Shown here piece after piece: positions 25,195 to 34,115 of a DNA stretch of 45,505 nucleotides. This stretch comes from Flavobacteriaceae bacterium (GTDB lineage Bacteria > Bacteroidota > Bacteroidia > Flavobacteriales > Flavobacteriaceae): the NCBI GenBank assembly GCA_002707025.1, contig PALG01000011.1, positions 1 through 45,505 of the forward strand, written 5' to 3'. Below the pieces are notes generated by a model, which made no database searches, was not told where the DNA came from, and saw only the letters and a program-made list of their open reading frames with translations. Each line of letters starts with the position of its first letter. Position 1 is the first letter of the stretch. The translations under genes were made by a program, and so were the position numbers.

Positions 25195-26142
25195 ATGAAA
25201 ACATTACAATTTAGAAATGGCGATACCATGCCTGCCATTGGTTTGGGTACCTGGAAGGCCAAAGGGGAAGAAGTTAAAAATGCTGTAAAAGCTGCTATAC
25301 AATCTGGTTATCGACATATTGACACTGCTGCCATTTATGGAAATGAAGAAGCCATAGGCGAAGCCCTTCAAGAAGTTTTTTCTGAAGGAAGTGTGAAAAG
25401 GGAAGACTTGTTTATTACTTCCAAACTTTGGAATGATGCGCATCACCCCGAAAATGTGATTCCGGCCTTAAAAGACTCCTTACAAAAACTGAAGCTGGAG
25501 TATCTAGACTTATACCTTATCCATTGGCCCATTGCTTTTAAAAGTGGTGTTCCCATGCCTGAAGGGCCTTCCGACTTTGTTCCTTTGAGTGAAGTACCTC
25601 TGGAAGCAACTTGGCAAAAAATGGAAGAAGCCAAGGAACAAGGATGGGCAAAACACGTTGGTGTTTCCAATTTCAGTCAGAAGAAACTAAACGATTTACT
25701 ACCAAAGGTTAAAGAAGCCCCTGAAATTAATCAGGTGGAGCTTCATCCCTTGCTTCAGCAAAAAGAGTTAAAGGCATTTTGCGACGAAAATAACATTCAC
25801 CTTACCGCTTATTCCCCTTTAGGCTCTGGAGATCGTTCTGAGCAAATGAAAGCCGATAACGAACCCAATCTTTTTGATATTCCGGAAATTAAGAATATCG
25901 CTGAAAAACACGACGCACACCCTGCACAAGTATTAGTGAATTGGCACTTACAGCGTGGAACTGCGGTCATTCCGAAGTCGGTCACCCCAAGTCATATTGA
26001 AAGCAATCTCCAAGCTGAAAAGGTAGCGCTGGACCAAGAAGATATGAATACCATTGCAGGCCTCGATAAACACTACCGCTATATTACCGGAAAGTTTTTT
26101 GAAATGCCCGAGAAGGGATACGATAGTATTTATGATGAATAA
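25195..26142 (+). CDS. Aldo/keto reductase
   Basis: 315 residues from ATG 25195 (MKTLQFRNGDTMPAIGLGTW). The upstream TTG at 25144 adds 17 atypical residues and is rejected. The AKR catalytic tetrad is complete: D43 and Y48 in HIDTAAIYGNE, K77 in ITSKLWN, and H110 in LIHWP. NADPH-binding IPKS appears near residue 265. The enzyme reduces aldehydes or ketones to alcohols in the cytoplasm with NADPH. Similarity to AKR1/AKR5-type enzymes does not fix the substrate. It lies 78 bases after xerD with no terminator between them, and shares a bidirectional terminator with rny. Confidence 0.93.
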   Translation: MKTLQFRNGDTMPAIGLGTWKAKGEEVKNAVKAAIQSGYRHIDTAAIYGNEEAIGEALQEVFSEGSVKREDLFITSKLWNDAHHPENVIPALKDSLQKLKLEYLDLYLIHWPIAFKSGVPMPEGPSDFVPLSEVPLEATWQKMEEAKEQGWAKHVGVSNFSQKKLNDLLPKVKEAPEINQVELHPLLQQKELKAFCDENNIHLTAYSPLGSGDRSEQMKADNEPNLFDIPEIKNIAEKHDAHPAQVLVNWHLQRGTAVIPKSVTPSHIESNLQAEKVALDQEDMNTIAGLDKHYRYITGKFFEMPEKGYDSIYDE

Positions 26143-26170
26143 AAAAAGCTCCCGTTGGAAGCTTTTTTTT
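26141..26170. terminator. Bidirectional terminator between the aldo/keto reductase gene and rny
   Basis: AAAAAAAGCT (26141-26150) pairs with AGCTTTTTTT (26159-26168). The inner CC/GG pairs give a bulged A and a CGTT loop. The A-run and T-run on either side suit termination in both directions. Confidence 0.85.
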
Positions 26171-26187
26171 TATAATATGAGATCGGT

Positions 26188-27753
26188 TTACTTTGCAATA
26201 TTCACCGCACGGGTTTCCCGAATCACTGTTACTTTTACTTGACCAGGGTAGGTCATGTCGGTTTGAATTTTTTGGGATATTTCAAAGGAAAGTTGAGCAG
26301 CTTTATCGTCATTTACCTTTTCACTTTCCACAATTACACGAAGCTCCCTTCCTGCTTGAATGGCATACGCTTTTTGGACTCCTCCAAATCCGAAGGCAAT
26401 ATCTTCCAGATCCTTCAATCGCTGGATGTACGAATCCAATACTTGTCGCCTCGCTCCTGGTCTCGCTCCACTAATCGCGTCACAAACCTGAACAATCGGG
26501 GAAAGAAGATTGGTCATTTCAATTTCATCGTGGTGGGCACCAATGGCATTACAAACCTCAGGTTTTTCACCAAACTTTTCAGCCCATTGCATACCAAGAA
26601 TCGCGTGAGGGGTTTCTGTTTCAGCTTCCGGTACTTTCCCGATATCGTGTAGCAATCCCGCTCTTTTAGCTAGTTTGGCATTGAGACCCAATTCAGAAGC
26701 CATCACACCACATAAACGGGCTACTTCACGGGAGTGGTGTAATAGGTTTTGTCCGTAAGAAGAGCGGTATTTCATTCGACCCACTGCTTTGATCAATTCT
26801 GGATGCAATCCATGAATCCCTAAATCGATAACTGTACGCTTTCCAACTTCAATGATTTCCTCTTCAATCTGTTTGGTTGTTTTCTTTACAATTTCCTCGA
26901 TTCGGGCTGGGTGAATACGGCCATCGGTTACCAATTTATGAAGTGACAGTCGTGCAATCTCCCGTCGTACTGAATCGAAACAAGACAGGATAATGGCCTC
27001 AGGGGTATCATCTACAATAATTTCAACTCCTGTAGCAGCTTCTATGGCACGAATGTTTCGACCTTCACGACCAATAATCCGTCCTTTTACATCATCGCTC
27101 TCCAAATTGAATACGGAAACACAGTTCTCGATAGCTTCTTCGGTACCAATTCGTTGAATGGAATTAATGATAATCTTTTTGGCTTCTTGCTGTGCCGTCA
27201 TTTTAGCTTCTTCCAAAGTGTTTTGGATATAAGCCATGGCGTCTGTCTTGGCTTCCCCTTTCAGACTCTCCAAAAGCTGTGCTTTGGCATCTTCGGCACT
27301 CAAGCTGGAAATTACTTCCAATTGCTCTATTTGGCTACGGTGTAGCTTTTCGATTTCAGCCTCTTTTTTATCGAGGTATGACAGTTTATCTTCGAAACTT
27401 TGCTTGGCCGATTCCAGCTCTGCATTCAATTTTTTGTTTTTGGATAATTCGCTGGAAACTTGAGACTCTTTATCACGGGTCCGCTTTTCAGCATCCGAAA
27501 TTTTCTTGTCACGGCTTAAGATCACTTTCTCGTGTTCCGATTTAAGCTCTATGAATTTTTCTTTGGCTTGAAGTATCTTTTCTTTTTTGATTGCTTCGGC
27601 ATCGGCTTTTGCTTCTTTTATAATGGAAGCGGCCGTTTTTTTAGCTTCCGTAACTACTTGGGAAGCTTTGCTCTTTTCAAGCATTTTGGCAATAAGAAAA
27701 CCTACTGCCAAACCTACTACCCCAATAATTATAAGTGTAATTATGTTGTCCAT
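26188..27753 (-). CDS. rny: Ribonuclease Y
   Basis: 521 residues from the ATG at 27753 ([14 protein letters not shown]), the normal RNase Y length. The in-frame TTG-type extension to 27861 runs through the RNA gene region and is rejected. Parts are an N-terminal membrane anchor (3-24), a long charged coiled coil (about 28-195), a KH domain (about 210-275, [15 protein letters not shown]), an HD domain (about 335-430, [11 protein letters not shown] and LLHDIGK), and a C-terminal YmdA/YtgF domain. It is a membrane-bound endoribonuclease that starts mRNA decay. Downstream lies the terminator shared with the aldo/keto reductase gene, and upstream the 6S RNA candidate and zapA on the same strand. 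Confidence 0.96.
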   Translation of the reverse strand: MDNIITLIIIGVVGLAVGFLIAKMLEKSKASQVVTEAKKTAASIIKEAKADAEAIKKEKILQAKEKFIELKSEHEKVILSRDKKISDAEKRTRDKESQVSSELSKNKKLNAELESAKQSFEDKLSYLDKKEAEIEKLHRSQIEQLEVISSLSAEDAKAQLLESLKGEAKTDAMAYIQNTLEEAKMTAQQEAKKIIINSIQRIGTEEAIENCVSVFNLESDDVKGRIIGREGRNIRAIEAATGVEIIVDDTPEAIILSCFDSVRREIARLSLHKLVTDGRIHPARIEEIVKKTTKQIEEEIIEVGKRTVIDLGIHGLHPELIKAVGRMKYRSSYGQNLLHHSREVARLCGVMASELGLNAKLAKRAGLLHDIGKVPEAETETPHAILGMQWAEKFGEKPEVCNAIGAHHDEIEMTNLLSPIVQVCDAISGARPGARRQVLDSYIQRLKDLEDIAFGFGGVQKAYAIQAGRELRVIVESEKVNDDKAAQLSFEISQKIQTDMTYPGQVKVTVIRETRAVNIAK

Positions 27754-27773
27754 GTTTGTTGAAATTATGATAT

Positions 27774-27945
27774 AAAAAAAGCCTACATTAATATTGCGAT
27801 TTTGTATAAACTCCTTAAAAAACAAGTTTAGGGCTAACAAACTGGTCAAGTATCCGTTCAAAGACGGCTCGCTTTTACAGCTTCAACTCACCCTTTTTAA
27901 AGAATTCGTGTTGAGTTTACCAAAAATTAGTATTAATGTAGGCAG
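27774..27945 (-). ncRNA. ssrS: 6S RNA candidate (ssrS)
   Basis: The only 220-base non-coding gap in the zapA-rny region contains a closing stem between GCCTACATTAATA (27781-27793 on plus) and TATTAATGTAGGC (27931-27943), 13 bp perfect. On the minus strand it is followed directly by a T7 run (27774-27780). Inside it are a second stem (TAAACTC/GAGTTTA near 27913-27919 and 27807-27813), an A/T-rich weakly paired middle, a short GGGT/GCCC helix and an apical CCGT-ACGG hairpin (27854-27867). A long rod of about 170 nt with a central bubble is the 6S RNA architecture, and zapA linkage is well known in proteobacteria. The RNA should bind and titrate RNA polymerase. Identity is inferred from structure and context only. 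Confidence 0.72.
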
Positions 27946-27974
27946 TAACCTTTGTTTATTTTAAAGAACGTATT

Positions 27975-28265
27975 TTATGCTAGTTGCTCTTGCAGTAATT
28001 GATGTAAAGCCTTAAGCTTATCTTCAATAACATGCTGATCATTTACTTCGTCAATATCCTTTTGCTCTACCTGTGCCGCAAATTGTAAGGCGCACATGGC
28101 CAAAACATCTTGCTTATCCCTTACTGCGTAACTTTGTTCAAACCGTTTGATCATTTCCTCAATCTTCTTGGCGGCTTTTCGAAGGCCTTCTTCCTGCTCA
28201 GGCTGTATGGTTAGTGGATACACCCTATCTGCGATTGATATCTTGATCTTTAACGCGTTGGACAT
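27975..28265 (-). CDS. zapA: Cell division protein ZapA
   Basis: 96 residues from the ATG at 28265 (MSNALKIKISIADRVYPLTI). The longer frame to 28307 overlaps the upstream gene and is rejected. The N-terminal beta-alpha FtsZ-binding part includes the family block RVYPLTIQPEQEEGLRKAAKKI, followed by a helical coiled-coil dimerisation half (about 45-96, MCALQFAAQVEQ). ZapA crosslinks FtsZ filaments in the Z-ring. It follows the coiled-coil gene by 9 bases, so both are one operon, and the 6S RNA candidate is 30 bases downstream, probably in the same transcription direction. Confidence 0.92.
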   Translation of the reverse strand: MSNALKIKISIADRVYPLTIQPEQEEGLRKAAKKIEEMIKRFEQSYAVRDKQDVLAMCALQFAAQVEQKDIDEVNDQHVIEDKLKALHQLLQEQLA

Positions 28266-28275
28266 TGATTTTATT

Positions 28276-28566
28276 TTATTCGGAAAGTTGCGCAATACAT
28301 TGGTCAATTTCCCGGACTAAAGCATTTATTTTGAGTTTAGTATCTCTTTTATAGTGGTCGCTGCCAAGCATTGCATTAGCCATTTTCAAGGACTCAAACT
28401 TTTCTTGCCAAGCATTCAATTCTTTTTGGGAACTTTGTTGTTGGGTTTTCAGCTTTTGCAATTCGTCTTCTAATTTCAGGTTTTGTTGCTTCAAATTTTC
28501 ATGCTTCTGAAGCAACGCTTTCATCTTACTTTCAAGAGAATCAACAATTTCTGAGAGTTGAGACAT
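28276..28566 (-). CDS. Small coiled-coil protein upstream of zapA (ZapB-like by context)
   Basis: The 96 residues are almost entirely a heptad-patterned coiled coil from residue 3 to about 60 (LSEIVDSLESKMKALLQKHE, LKLEDELQKLKTQQQ), then a short helical end with KINALVREIDQCIAQL. The size, all-coil character and position directly before zapA suggest a divisome accessory comparable to ZapB, which bridges ZapA to the nucleoid in E. coli. That is inference from context, as sequence similarity in coiled coils is weak evidence. The ATG at 28566 is 28 bases from a well-formed promoter. Confidence 0.75.
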   Translation of the reverse strand: MSQLSEIVDSLESKMKALLQKHENLKQQNLKLEDELQKLKTQQQSSQKELNAWQEKFESLKMANAMLGSDHYKRDTKLKINALVREIDQCIAQLSE

Positions 28567-28593
28567 TCAATGAGCTTTACAATACTTATATCA

Positions 28594-28624
28594 CAAAGTT
28601 AACATTCGGTAGTTAATAAGCCAA
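28594..28624 (-). promoter_or_regulatory. Promoter of the coiled-coil-zapA operon
   Basis: On the minus strand TTG (28622-28624), a 20-base spacer, then TAACTTTG (28594-28601), a full match to the TAnnTTTG -7 consensus with ideal spacing. The start codon at 28566 lies 28 bases beyond. This is the best complete promoter I find in the window. Confidence 0.65.
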
Positions 28625-28712
28625 TACTTTCTGAATTTTTTTTGTATTATTGAAGTCTAAGTGCAATAAAATAACACACTCCCCTTTATTTAGTAGTATT
28701 AAATTATTGAAG

Positions 28713-30404
28713 ATGAAGCAACTTTTGATGTTCCTTTGCCTCCTCTCTTATGCAGGCTTCTCACAAGAAAACATTCCGAAGGATTATTTTTCAAATCCTT
28801 TAGACATTCCATTATTGTTATCTGGAAATTTTGGGGAATTACGCAGCAATCATTTCCATAGCGGGTTGGACATTAAAACCCAACAGCGCGAAGGCCTTCC
28901 GGTATATGCCCCAGCCGATGGGTATGTGAAGCGTATTAAGGTGTCGCATTATGGCTATGGCAAGGCTTTGTACCTTCAGCATCCCAATGGCTACAGTTCG
29001 GTATACGCCCACCTGCAAAGCTATGCAGGCCCTATTCAGCAATACGTAAAAGAGCATCAGTATAACAAGGAAAGTTTTGAAATCGAATTATTTCCTGAAA
29101 GCGATGTCCTGCCTGTAAAAAAAGGGCAAATAATTGCTTATTCCGGGAATAGCGGAAGCAGTGGCGGCCCCCATTTGCACTTTGAAATTCGAGATGGAGC
29201 CTCCCGCCCCATGAACCCCATGCTCTTTGGTATTGAAATTCCAGATACCCGGGAACCTCTTATTAATAGTGTATTTGCCTACCCTGTTTCAGAAGATGCT
29301 ATTGTAAATAATTCTCAAAATCCTATGAAGCTTCGATTGATCCGTCAAAAAGATGGTTCTTACAAAACGGAAAGTATTAAGGCCATTGGAAAAATCGGTT
29401 TCGGTATTTCAGCCTACGATCAGCAAAATGGGGCTTCCAACAAAAATGGCACCTACCAAATTAAAACCACTTTCAACGGTCTCGAAACGTTTACCGTTCT
29501 TTTCAACAAGTTTTCTTTTGCAGAAACGCGCTACCTCAATAGGTACATGGATTATGGCTATTTTGAAACCAATAGAAGCCGTGTTCAGAAGCTATTTCGG
29601 GAAAGTAACAATCCGTTAAGCGTGATCACCCAGGAAAATGACAATGGGTATGTAACCATTCGGGAAGGATATTCTTCGGTATATTCCATCGAGGTGAGTG
29701 ATTTTAAAGGGAACAAGGTACTCATCACGGTACCCATTGAAGGAATTCAGCAAGAAGTGGTAGCAGCCAAGGACCTTCAGGAAACCCAAGATTATATTTA
29801 TCACGATCAAGCCACTTCCATTACCAAAGGAAAGTTTAGTGTCTATATTCCTTCGGAAAGCTTGTATGAGGATACCTATCTTGATATCGAAGCCACTGGA
29901 GACACTTTGAAACTGCACAAAGATATTGTCCCAATTCATCGAAACATCACCATCACTGCAGATGCTTCCAATTACGAGAAAAAAGATTTAGATAAACTGT
30001 ATTTAGGACGAATCAATTACAGAGGGGTCCCGTATTATAACACCACCTACCGTGATGGAACCAAACTTTCCACGCGAACGAGAACCTTCGGCAGCTATTG
30101 CATAGCGTCAGATACGGAAGCTCCCACCATTGTGCCGCTCAATTTTTCAGACGGAAAGTGGATTAGCAGCAATAAAACCCTGGAAATCAAGATTGAGGAT
30201 ATGGAAAGTGGTATTAGCACCTATAGGGCTACGGTAAATGGAAAATTCATCTTAACAGAATATGATTACAAAAAAGACGTTCTAGTATATGACTTTGAAG
30301 ATGCCGTGATCGACGAAACTGAAAACAATTTAAAAGTGATTGTTGTCGATAATGTGGGAAATAGTACTACATTTGAAGCAACATTTTTCAGAAAACAATC
30401 TTAA
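28713..30404 (+). CDS. Exported M23 family metallopeptidase (LytM-like)
   Basis: 563 residues from ATG 28713 (MKQLLMFLCLL). The in-frame TTG at 28650 is rejected. After a signal peptide (1-18, ending GFSQ) comes an M23 domain (about 40-165) with both zinc motifs intact: H49-x3-D53 in HSGLDIKT, H154-x-H156 in GGPHLHFEIR, and H100 in YAHLQSY. The remaining 400 residues are beta-rich and unassigned. They include DxExGIxxYRATVNGKFIL-type segments near the end, resembling a C-terminal Ig-like fold. It should cleave peptidoglycan cross-bridges in the periplasm, although many such large Bacteroidota M23 proteins have no tested activity. The stop is 3 bases before the TonB-receptor start, suggesting coupling. 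Confidence 0.9.
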   Translation: MKQLLMFLCLLSYAGFSQENIPKDYFSNPLDIPLLLSGNFGELRSNHFHSGLDIKTQQREGLPVYAPADGYVKRIKVSHYGYGKALYLQHPNGYSSVYAHLQSYAGPIQQYVKEHQYNKESFEIELFPESDVLPVKKGQIIAYSGNSGSSGGPHLHFEIRDGASRPMNPMLFGIEIPDTREPLINSVFAYPVSEDAIVNNSQNPMKLRLIRQKDGSYKTESIKAIGKIGFGISAYDQQNGASNKNGTYQIKTTFNGLETFTVLFNKFSFAETRYLNRYMDYGYFETNRSRVQKLFRESNNPLSVITQENDNGYVTIREGYSSVYSIEVSDFKGNKVLITVPIEGIQQEVVAAKDLQETQDYIYHDQATSITKGKFSVYIPSESLYEDTYLDIEATGDTLKLHKDIVPIHRNITITADASNYEKKDLDKLYLGRINYRGVPYYNTTYRDGTKLSTRTRTFGSYCIASDTEAPTIVPLNFSDGKWISSNKTLEIKIEDMESGISTYRATVNGKFILTEYDYKKDVLVYDFEDAVIDETENNLKVIVVDNVGNSTTFEATFFRKQS

Positions 30405-30407
30405 TTT

Positions 30408-32876
30408 TTGCTTTTGAAAACGAGACATTTACCCTTACTGCTTCTTTTTTGCTTAATAACTACCCTACTTTCCGCACAAACGGCCACTCTTAAAGGTGTG
30501 GTGCTTGATGAAAACAACCAACCGCTTTTAGGGGTGAATGTGGTTGCCGGGGACAATGGTACCCAAACCAATTTGAATGGCGCTTACATCCTGGAAATCC
30601 CTTCCAATGAGGAGGTGGTTGTGGTGTATTCGTATGTAGGGTTTAAGAACGCACAACTTACAGTAAATTTAAAGCCAAACGAGGACTTTGAATTCAATCC
30701 TACTCTAAGTGTCAATGTGGAACAAATTGGAGTGGTTGAGCTTGACGTAAAGCAACGGAAACGGGTACAGGGAATTACCTCTATCTCTCCAGAAGCCATT
30801 CGAAAAATTCCGGGTGCGAATGCAGGTGTGGAAAATATCCTTACCTCATTACCTGGAGTTAGCAACAACAACGAATTGAGTACGCAGTATGCGGTTCGCG
30901 GGGGAAATTATGATGAAAACCTAGTATATGTTAACGAAATTGAGGTATACCGCCCATTTTTAATCCGAAGTGGACAACAAGAGGGGTTAAGCTTTGTAAA
31001 TAGTGACTTAACCTCTAGTGTGGATTTTTCTGCAGGAGGGTTTCAAGCCAAGTACGGGGACAAGCTTTCTTCGGTTTTGGATATTACCTATCGCAGACCC
31101 ACGGGGTTTGAAGCTTCTACCGACTTAAGTCTGTTGGGCGGAAGTCTGTCGGTAGGAAATAAATCGAAAGATGGACGACTATCCGGAATTATAGGTCTTC
31201 GTTACCGAGACAATAGCCTATTTGTAGATGCCAAGCAAACGGAGACCAATTTCAGGCCTCGCTTTGCCGATGCACAAACCTACCTTACCTACCGCTTTAG
31301 CAGTAAATTTGAATTAGGCTTTTTAGGGAATGCTTCTATTAATGATTATGAATACGAACCCTTAACAAGGCAGACAAATTTTGGTACCCTTGCAGATCCT
31401 AGAGCTTTATTGGTATTTTATGAAGGCCAGGAAGAGGATCGATATCAAACGTATTTTGGAGCACTAAAAGGAACCTATGTAGCTTCAGAGAACTATACGG
31501 CGAAATTTATAGCGTCTATCTATCAAACCACAGAACAGGAATATTTCGACATTTTGGCGCAGTACCGTTTAGGGGAAGTAAATACCAGTATTGGCGATGA
31601 AAATGTGGGGGAAGTTCAGTTTTCAGAAGGTATTGGGAGTCAGTTAACCCACGCCCGAAACGACTTGGATGCCCTTATCATGAATTTTCAGCACAAAGGA
31701 AATTTAAATTTAAACGATCATAACATTGAATACGGCATAAAATATACGCATGAAGACATTCGGGACCGTGTTCAGGAATACGAAATCATCGATTCGGCAG
31801 GCTTTTCCATTCGCCCGCCAATTGGCGATTTCGCCAATAACCAGCCGTATGAGTCATTTGACTCCCCTATTGTACCTTTTAGTTCCATCAGGGCCACAAA
31901 CGACGTGCAAATCAATCGGGTTTTAGGCTATGCACAATGGAGCAAAAGAACCACTTTGGGCGATAGTGAGCTTTGGCTAAATGCCGGGGTTCGCAGCCAA
32001 ACATGGACGGTAAGTGGCGAAGGTATTGAAAGTACCACACAAAGTGTGATTAGTCCGAGAGCCCAAATATCCTTGAAACCCAACTGGGAGATGGATATGC
32101 TTTTTAGGGTTTCGGGAGGATTTTACCATCAGCCCCCATTTTACAGAGAGTTGCGCGATTCTACCGGAACAGTGGTTCCTGGTGTAAAAGCACAGCAATC
32201 CATCCATATTGTTTTAGGAAACGATTATAGTTTCGATCTATGGGAAAGACCCTTCACCCTTAATACCGAAGTATATTACAAAGATTTAACCAACGTGAAC
32301 CCCTATACTTTAGAAAATGTACGTATTCGTTATCGTGCTAAAAACAATGCGGTGGCTTATGCCTACGGCTTGGATATGCGTTTGGCTGGAGAATTTGTAC
32401 CGGGCACTGAAAGCTGGATTAGTTTTGGGTATTTAAAAACCGAAGAGAATATCGACGATCGCGGCTATATCTTTCGACCTACCGACCAACGATTGAAGTT
32501 TGGGGTACTATTTCAGGATTACGTAAAAATCATTCCCGATTTAAAGGGGTATCTGAATTTGGTATACAATACAGGATTGCCTGGAGGTTCACCCAGTTAT
32601 GCAGATCCCTATAATTTCCAAAGAAGGCTTCCCGATTACAAAAGAGCGGATTTAGGGATTTCCTATGTATTGGTACACGATAAAAAGCGTAAGGATAGCG
32701 GCATCTTCAAACCTTTTAAAGAACTAACTTTAGGGGCTGAAATTTTTAATATTTTCGATGTACAGAACTCCATCACCAATACTTTTGTAAGGGATGTCTA
32801 TACCAAAGTCCAATATGCGATTCCTAATTACTTAACCCCAAGGGTATTTAATGTTAGGGTCACGGCGAAGTTTTAA
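30408..32876 (+). CDS. TonB-dependent receptor with N-terminal carboxypeptidase-regulatory-like domain
   Basis: The 822 residues comprise a signal peptide (about 1-24, ending LLSAQ), a CarboxypepD_reg-like domain (about 25-105, TLKGVVLDENNQPLLGVNVV), a plug (about 115-225, with VENILTSLPGVSNNNELSTQYAVRGGNYDENLVY), and a 22-strand-type barrel ending YLTPRVFNVRVTAKF. The start must be TTG, at 30408 or 30414. No ATG or GTG precedes the signal peptide in frame, and the upstream gene's stop at 30402-30404 is in the same frame. It imports an unknown ligand across the outer membrane using TonB. No SusD partner is present. The 3' end overlaps the convergent cysteine desulfurase gene by 4 bases. Confidence 0.92.
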   Translation: MLLKTRHLPLLLLFCLITTLLSAQTATLKGVVLDENNQPLLGVNVVAGDNGTQTNLNGAYILEIPSNEEVVVVYSYVGFKNAQLTVNLKPNEDFEFNPTLSVNVEQIGVVELDVKQRKRVQGITSISPEAIRKIPGANAGVENILTSLPGVSNNNELSTQYAVRGGNYDENLVYVNEIEVYRPFLIRSGQQEGLSFVNSDLTSSVDFSAGGFQAKYGDKLSSVLDITYRRPTGFEASTDLSLLGGSLSVGNKSKDGRLSGIIGLRYRDNSLFVDAKQTETNFRPRFADAQTYLTYRFSSKFELGFLGNASINDYEYEPLTRQTNFGTLADPRALLVFYEGQEEDRYQTYFGALKGTYVASENYTAKFIASIYQTTEQEYFDILAQYRLGEVNTSIGDENVGEVQFSEGIGSQLTHARNDLDALIMNFQHKGNLNLNDHNIEYGIKYTHEDIRDRVQEYEIIDSAGFSIRPPIGDFANNQPYESFDSPIVPFSSIRATNDVQINRVLGYAQWSKRTTLGDSELWLNAGVRSQTWTVSGEGIESTTQSVISPRAQISLKPNWEMDMLFRVSGGFYHQPPFYRELRDSTGTVVPGVKAQQSIHIVLGNDYSFDLWERPFTLNTEVYYKDLTNVNPYTLENVRIRYRAKNNAVAYAYGLDMRLAGEFVPGTESWISFGYLKTEENIDDRGYIFRPTDQRLKFGVLFQDYVKIIPDLKGYLNLVYNTGLPGGSPSYADPYNFQRRLPDYKRADLGISYVLVHDKKRKDSGIFKPFKELTLGAEIFNIFDVQNSITNTFVRDVYTKVQYAIPNYLTPRVFNVRVTAKF

Positions 32877-34021
32877 GAATTTACAAACTCCTTTAGTGTT
32901 GCAATTACATAGTCCACTTCTTCCTTGGTGTTGAATATGGAAAAGGAGAAGCGAATGGAGGGTTGTTTCATCTCTTCTGAAGAAAGAATGGCACTTAAAA
33001 CGTGCGATCCTTCAGGGCTACCACTTTGGCAAGCGCTACCCTGGGAACATGCAATTCCTTTTAAATCCAATTGAAAAACCAAAAGCATGGCCTTTTCCGA
33101 AGAAATTGGGAGTCTAAGGTTTAAGATAGTAAAGGTGCTCCCTGCATCATCATCACAATTGCCATTAAAAGAAACGCCGGGTATATGTTTAGTGATTTCT
33201 TTCTTAAAATACTGCTTAATGTCCAAAATGTATTGCCGTTCCTTTTCTAGGTTCTGATACGCCAATTTTAAGGCCTCTGTCATTCCAGCAATAGCATAGA
33301 CAGGTTCGGTACCAGCCCGAAGCCCACGCTCTTGAGCACCTCCAGTAATATAAGGTTTAAGTCCCGTATTTTTTCTGATAAAAGCAAATCCCACGCCTTT
33401 TGGGCCATGGAATTTATGGGCCGCTACAGCAGCAAAGTCAATAGGAATGTCTTGAAAACTTATAGGATAATGTCCAACTGACTGTACCGTATCGCTGTGA
33501 AGCAGCACCCCATGTTCCTTACATAATAAGGCAACCTCTTTTAAGGGAAGTTTGTTGCCAATTTCATTATTTACATGCATTAAGGAAACCAAGGTCTTTA
33601 AGGAGCTTTCATTTAGCAACTGTTCCAGATGGGAAAGATTGACTTGCCCCTTTTTATTTAAGTCGACATATGCTACTTCGATATTGAATTTTTGCTGAAG
33701 TTTTTCAACGGTATGAAGCACGGCATGATGCTCAATTTTACTTGTGATAATTCGCTGAACCCCTAAATCCTGCACACTACTATTTAATACTAAGTTATCG
33801 GCTTCTGTCCCGCCCGAAGTAAATATTATTTCGGAAGCATCTACTGAAAAAAGTTTCGAAATTTCTTTTCTACAACTCTCAAGTAAGGATTTAGAAGACC
33901 TTCCGTAGGAGTGTGTAGATGAGGGGTTTCCGTATTCAGTTTTTAACACATTCACCATGGTATGAACTACCTCTTTCCGTAGGTTGGTGGTAGCTGCATT
34001 ATCGAAATAAACCTTTTTCAT
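32873..34021 (-). CDS. Cysteine desulfurase family protein (NifS/IscS-like, class V aminotransferase)
   Basis: 382 residues from the ATG at 34021 (MKKVYFDNAATTNLR). The frame to 34060 is rejected. PLP features are H99 in EHHAVLH, HSDTVQSVGH, and the lysine K203 in AHKFHGPKGVG. The catalytic cysteine is C331 in SQGSACQSG, within the flexible loop. The RAGTEP motif (about 235-240) is present. NifS/IscS enzymes take sulfur from cysteine to give alanine and a persulfide for Fe-S or thio-modified tRNA. No isc/suf genes adjoin it, so it is more likely a stand-alone paralogue. It converges with the TonB-receptor gene and diverges from the calcium-repeat lipoprotein gene. Confidence 0.92.
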   Translation of the reverse strand: MKKVYFDNAATTNLRKEVVHTMVNVLKTEYGNPSSTHSYGRSSKSLLESCRKEISKLFSVDASEIIFTSGGTEADNLVLNSSVQDLGVQRIITSKIEHHAVLHTVEKLQQKFNIEVAYVDLNKKGQVNLSHLEQLLNESSLKTLVSLMHVNNEIGNKLPLKEVALLCKEHGVLLHSDTVQSVGHYPISFQDIPIDFAAVAAHKFHGPKGVGFAFIRKNTGLKPYITGGAQERGLRAGTEPVYAIAGMTEALKLAYQNLEKERQYILDIKQYFKKEITKHIPGVSFNGNCDDDAGSTFTILNLRLPISSEKAMLLVFQLDLKGIACSQGSACQSGSPEGSHVLSAILSSEEMKQPSIRFSFSIFNTKEEVDYVIATLKEFVNS

Positions 34022-34115
34022 TGTATTCAATTTACGAAGCAAAAATACAATTAAAATCATGGAAAGCTATGCGAGGTTTCTTCAGAAATGATTACTTTGG
34101 CAAAAATTATTTTTC

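Noticed and set aside
27154-27775. Several overlapping plus-strand open frames of 60-90 residues across rny
   Set aside because: All are antisense to RNase Y, lack family similarity and have the composition expected of shadow frames.
27754-27861. N-terminal extension of RNase Y
   Set aside because: It would run into the T-run and closing stem of the 6S RNA candidate and would precede the conserved membrane anchor. ATG 27753 gives the standard length.
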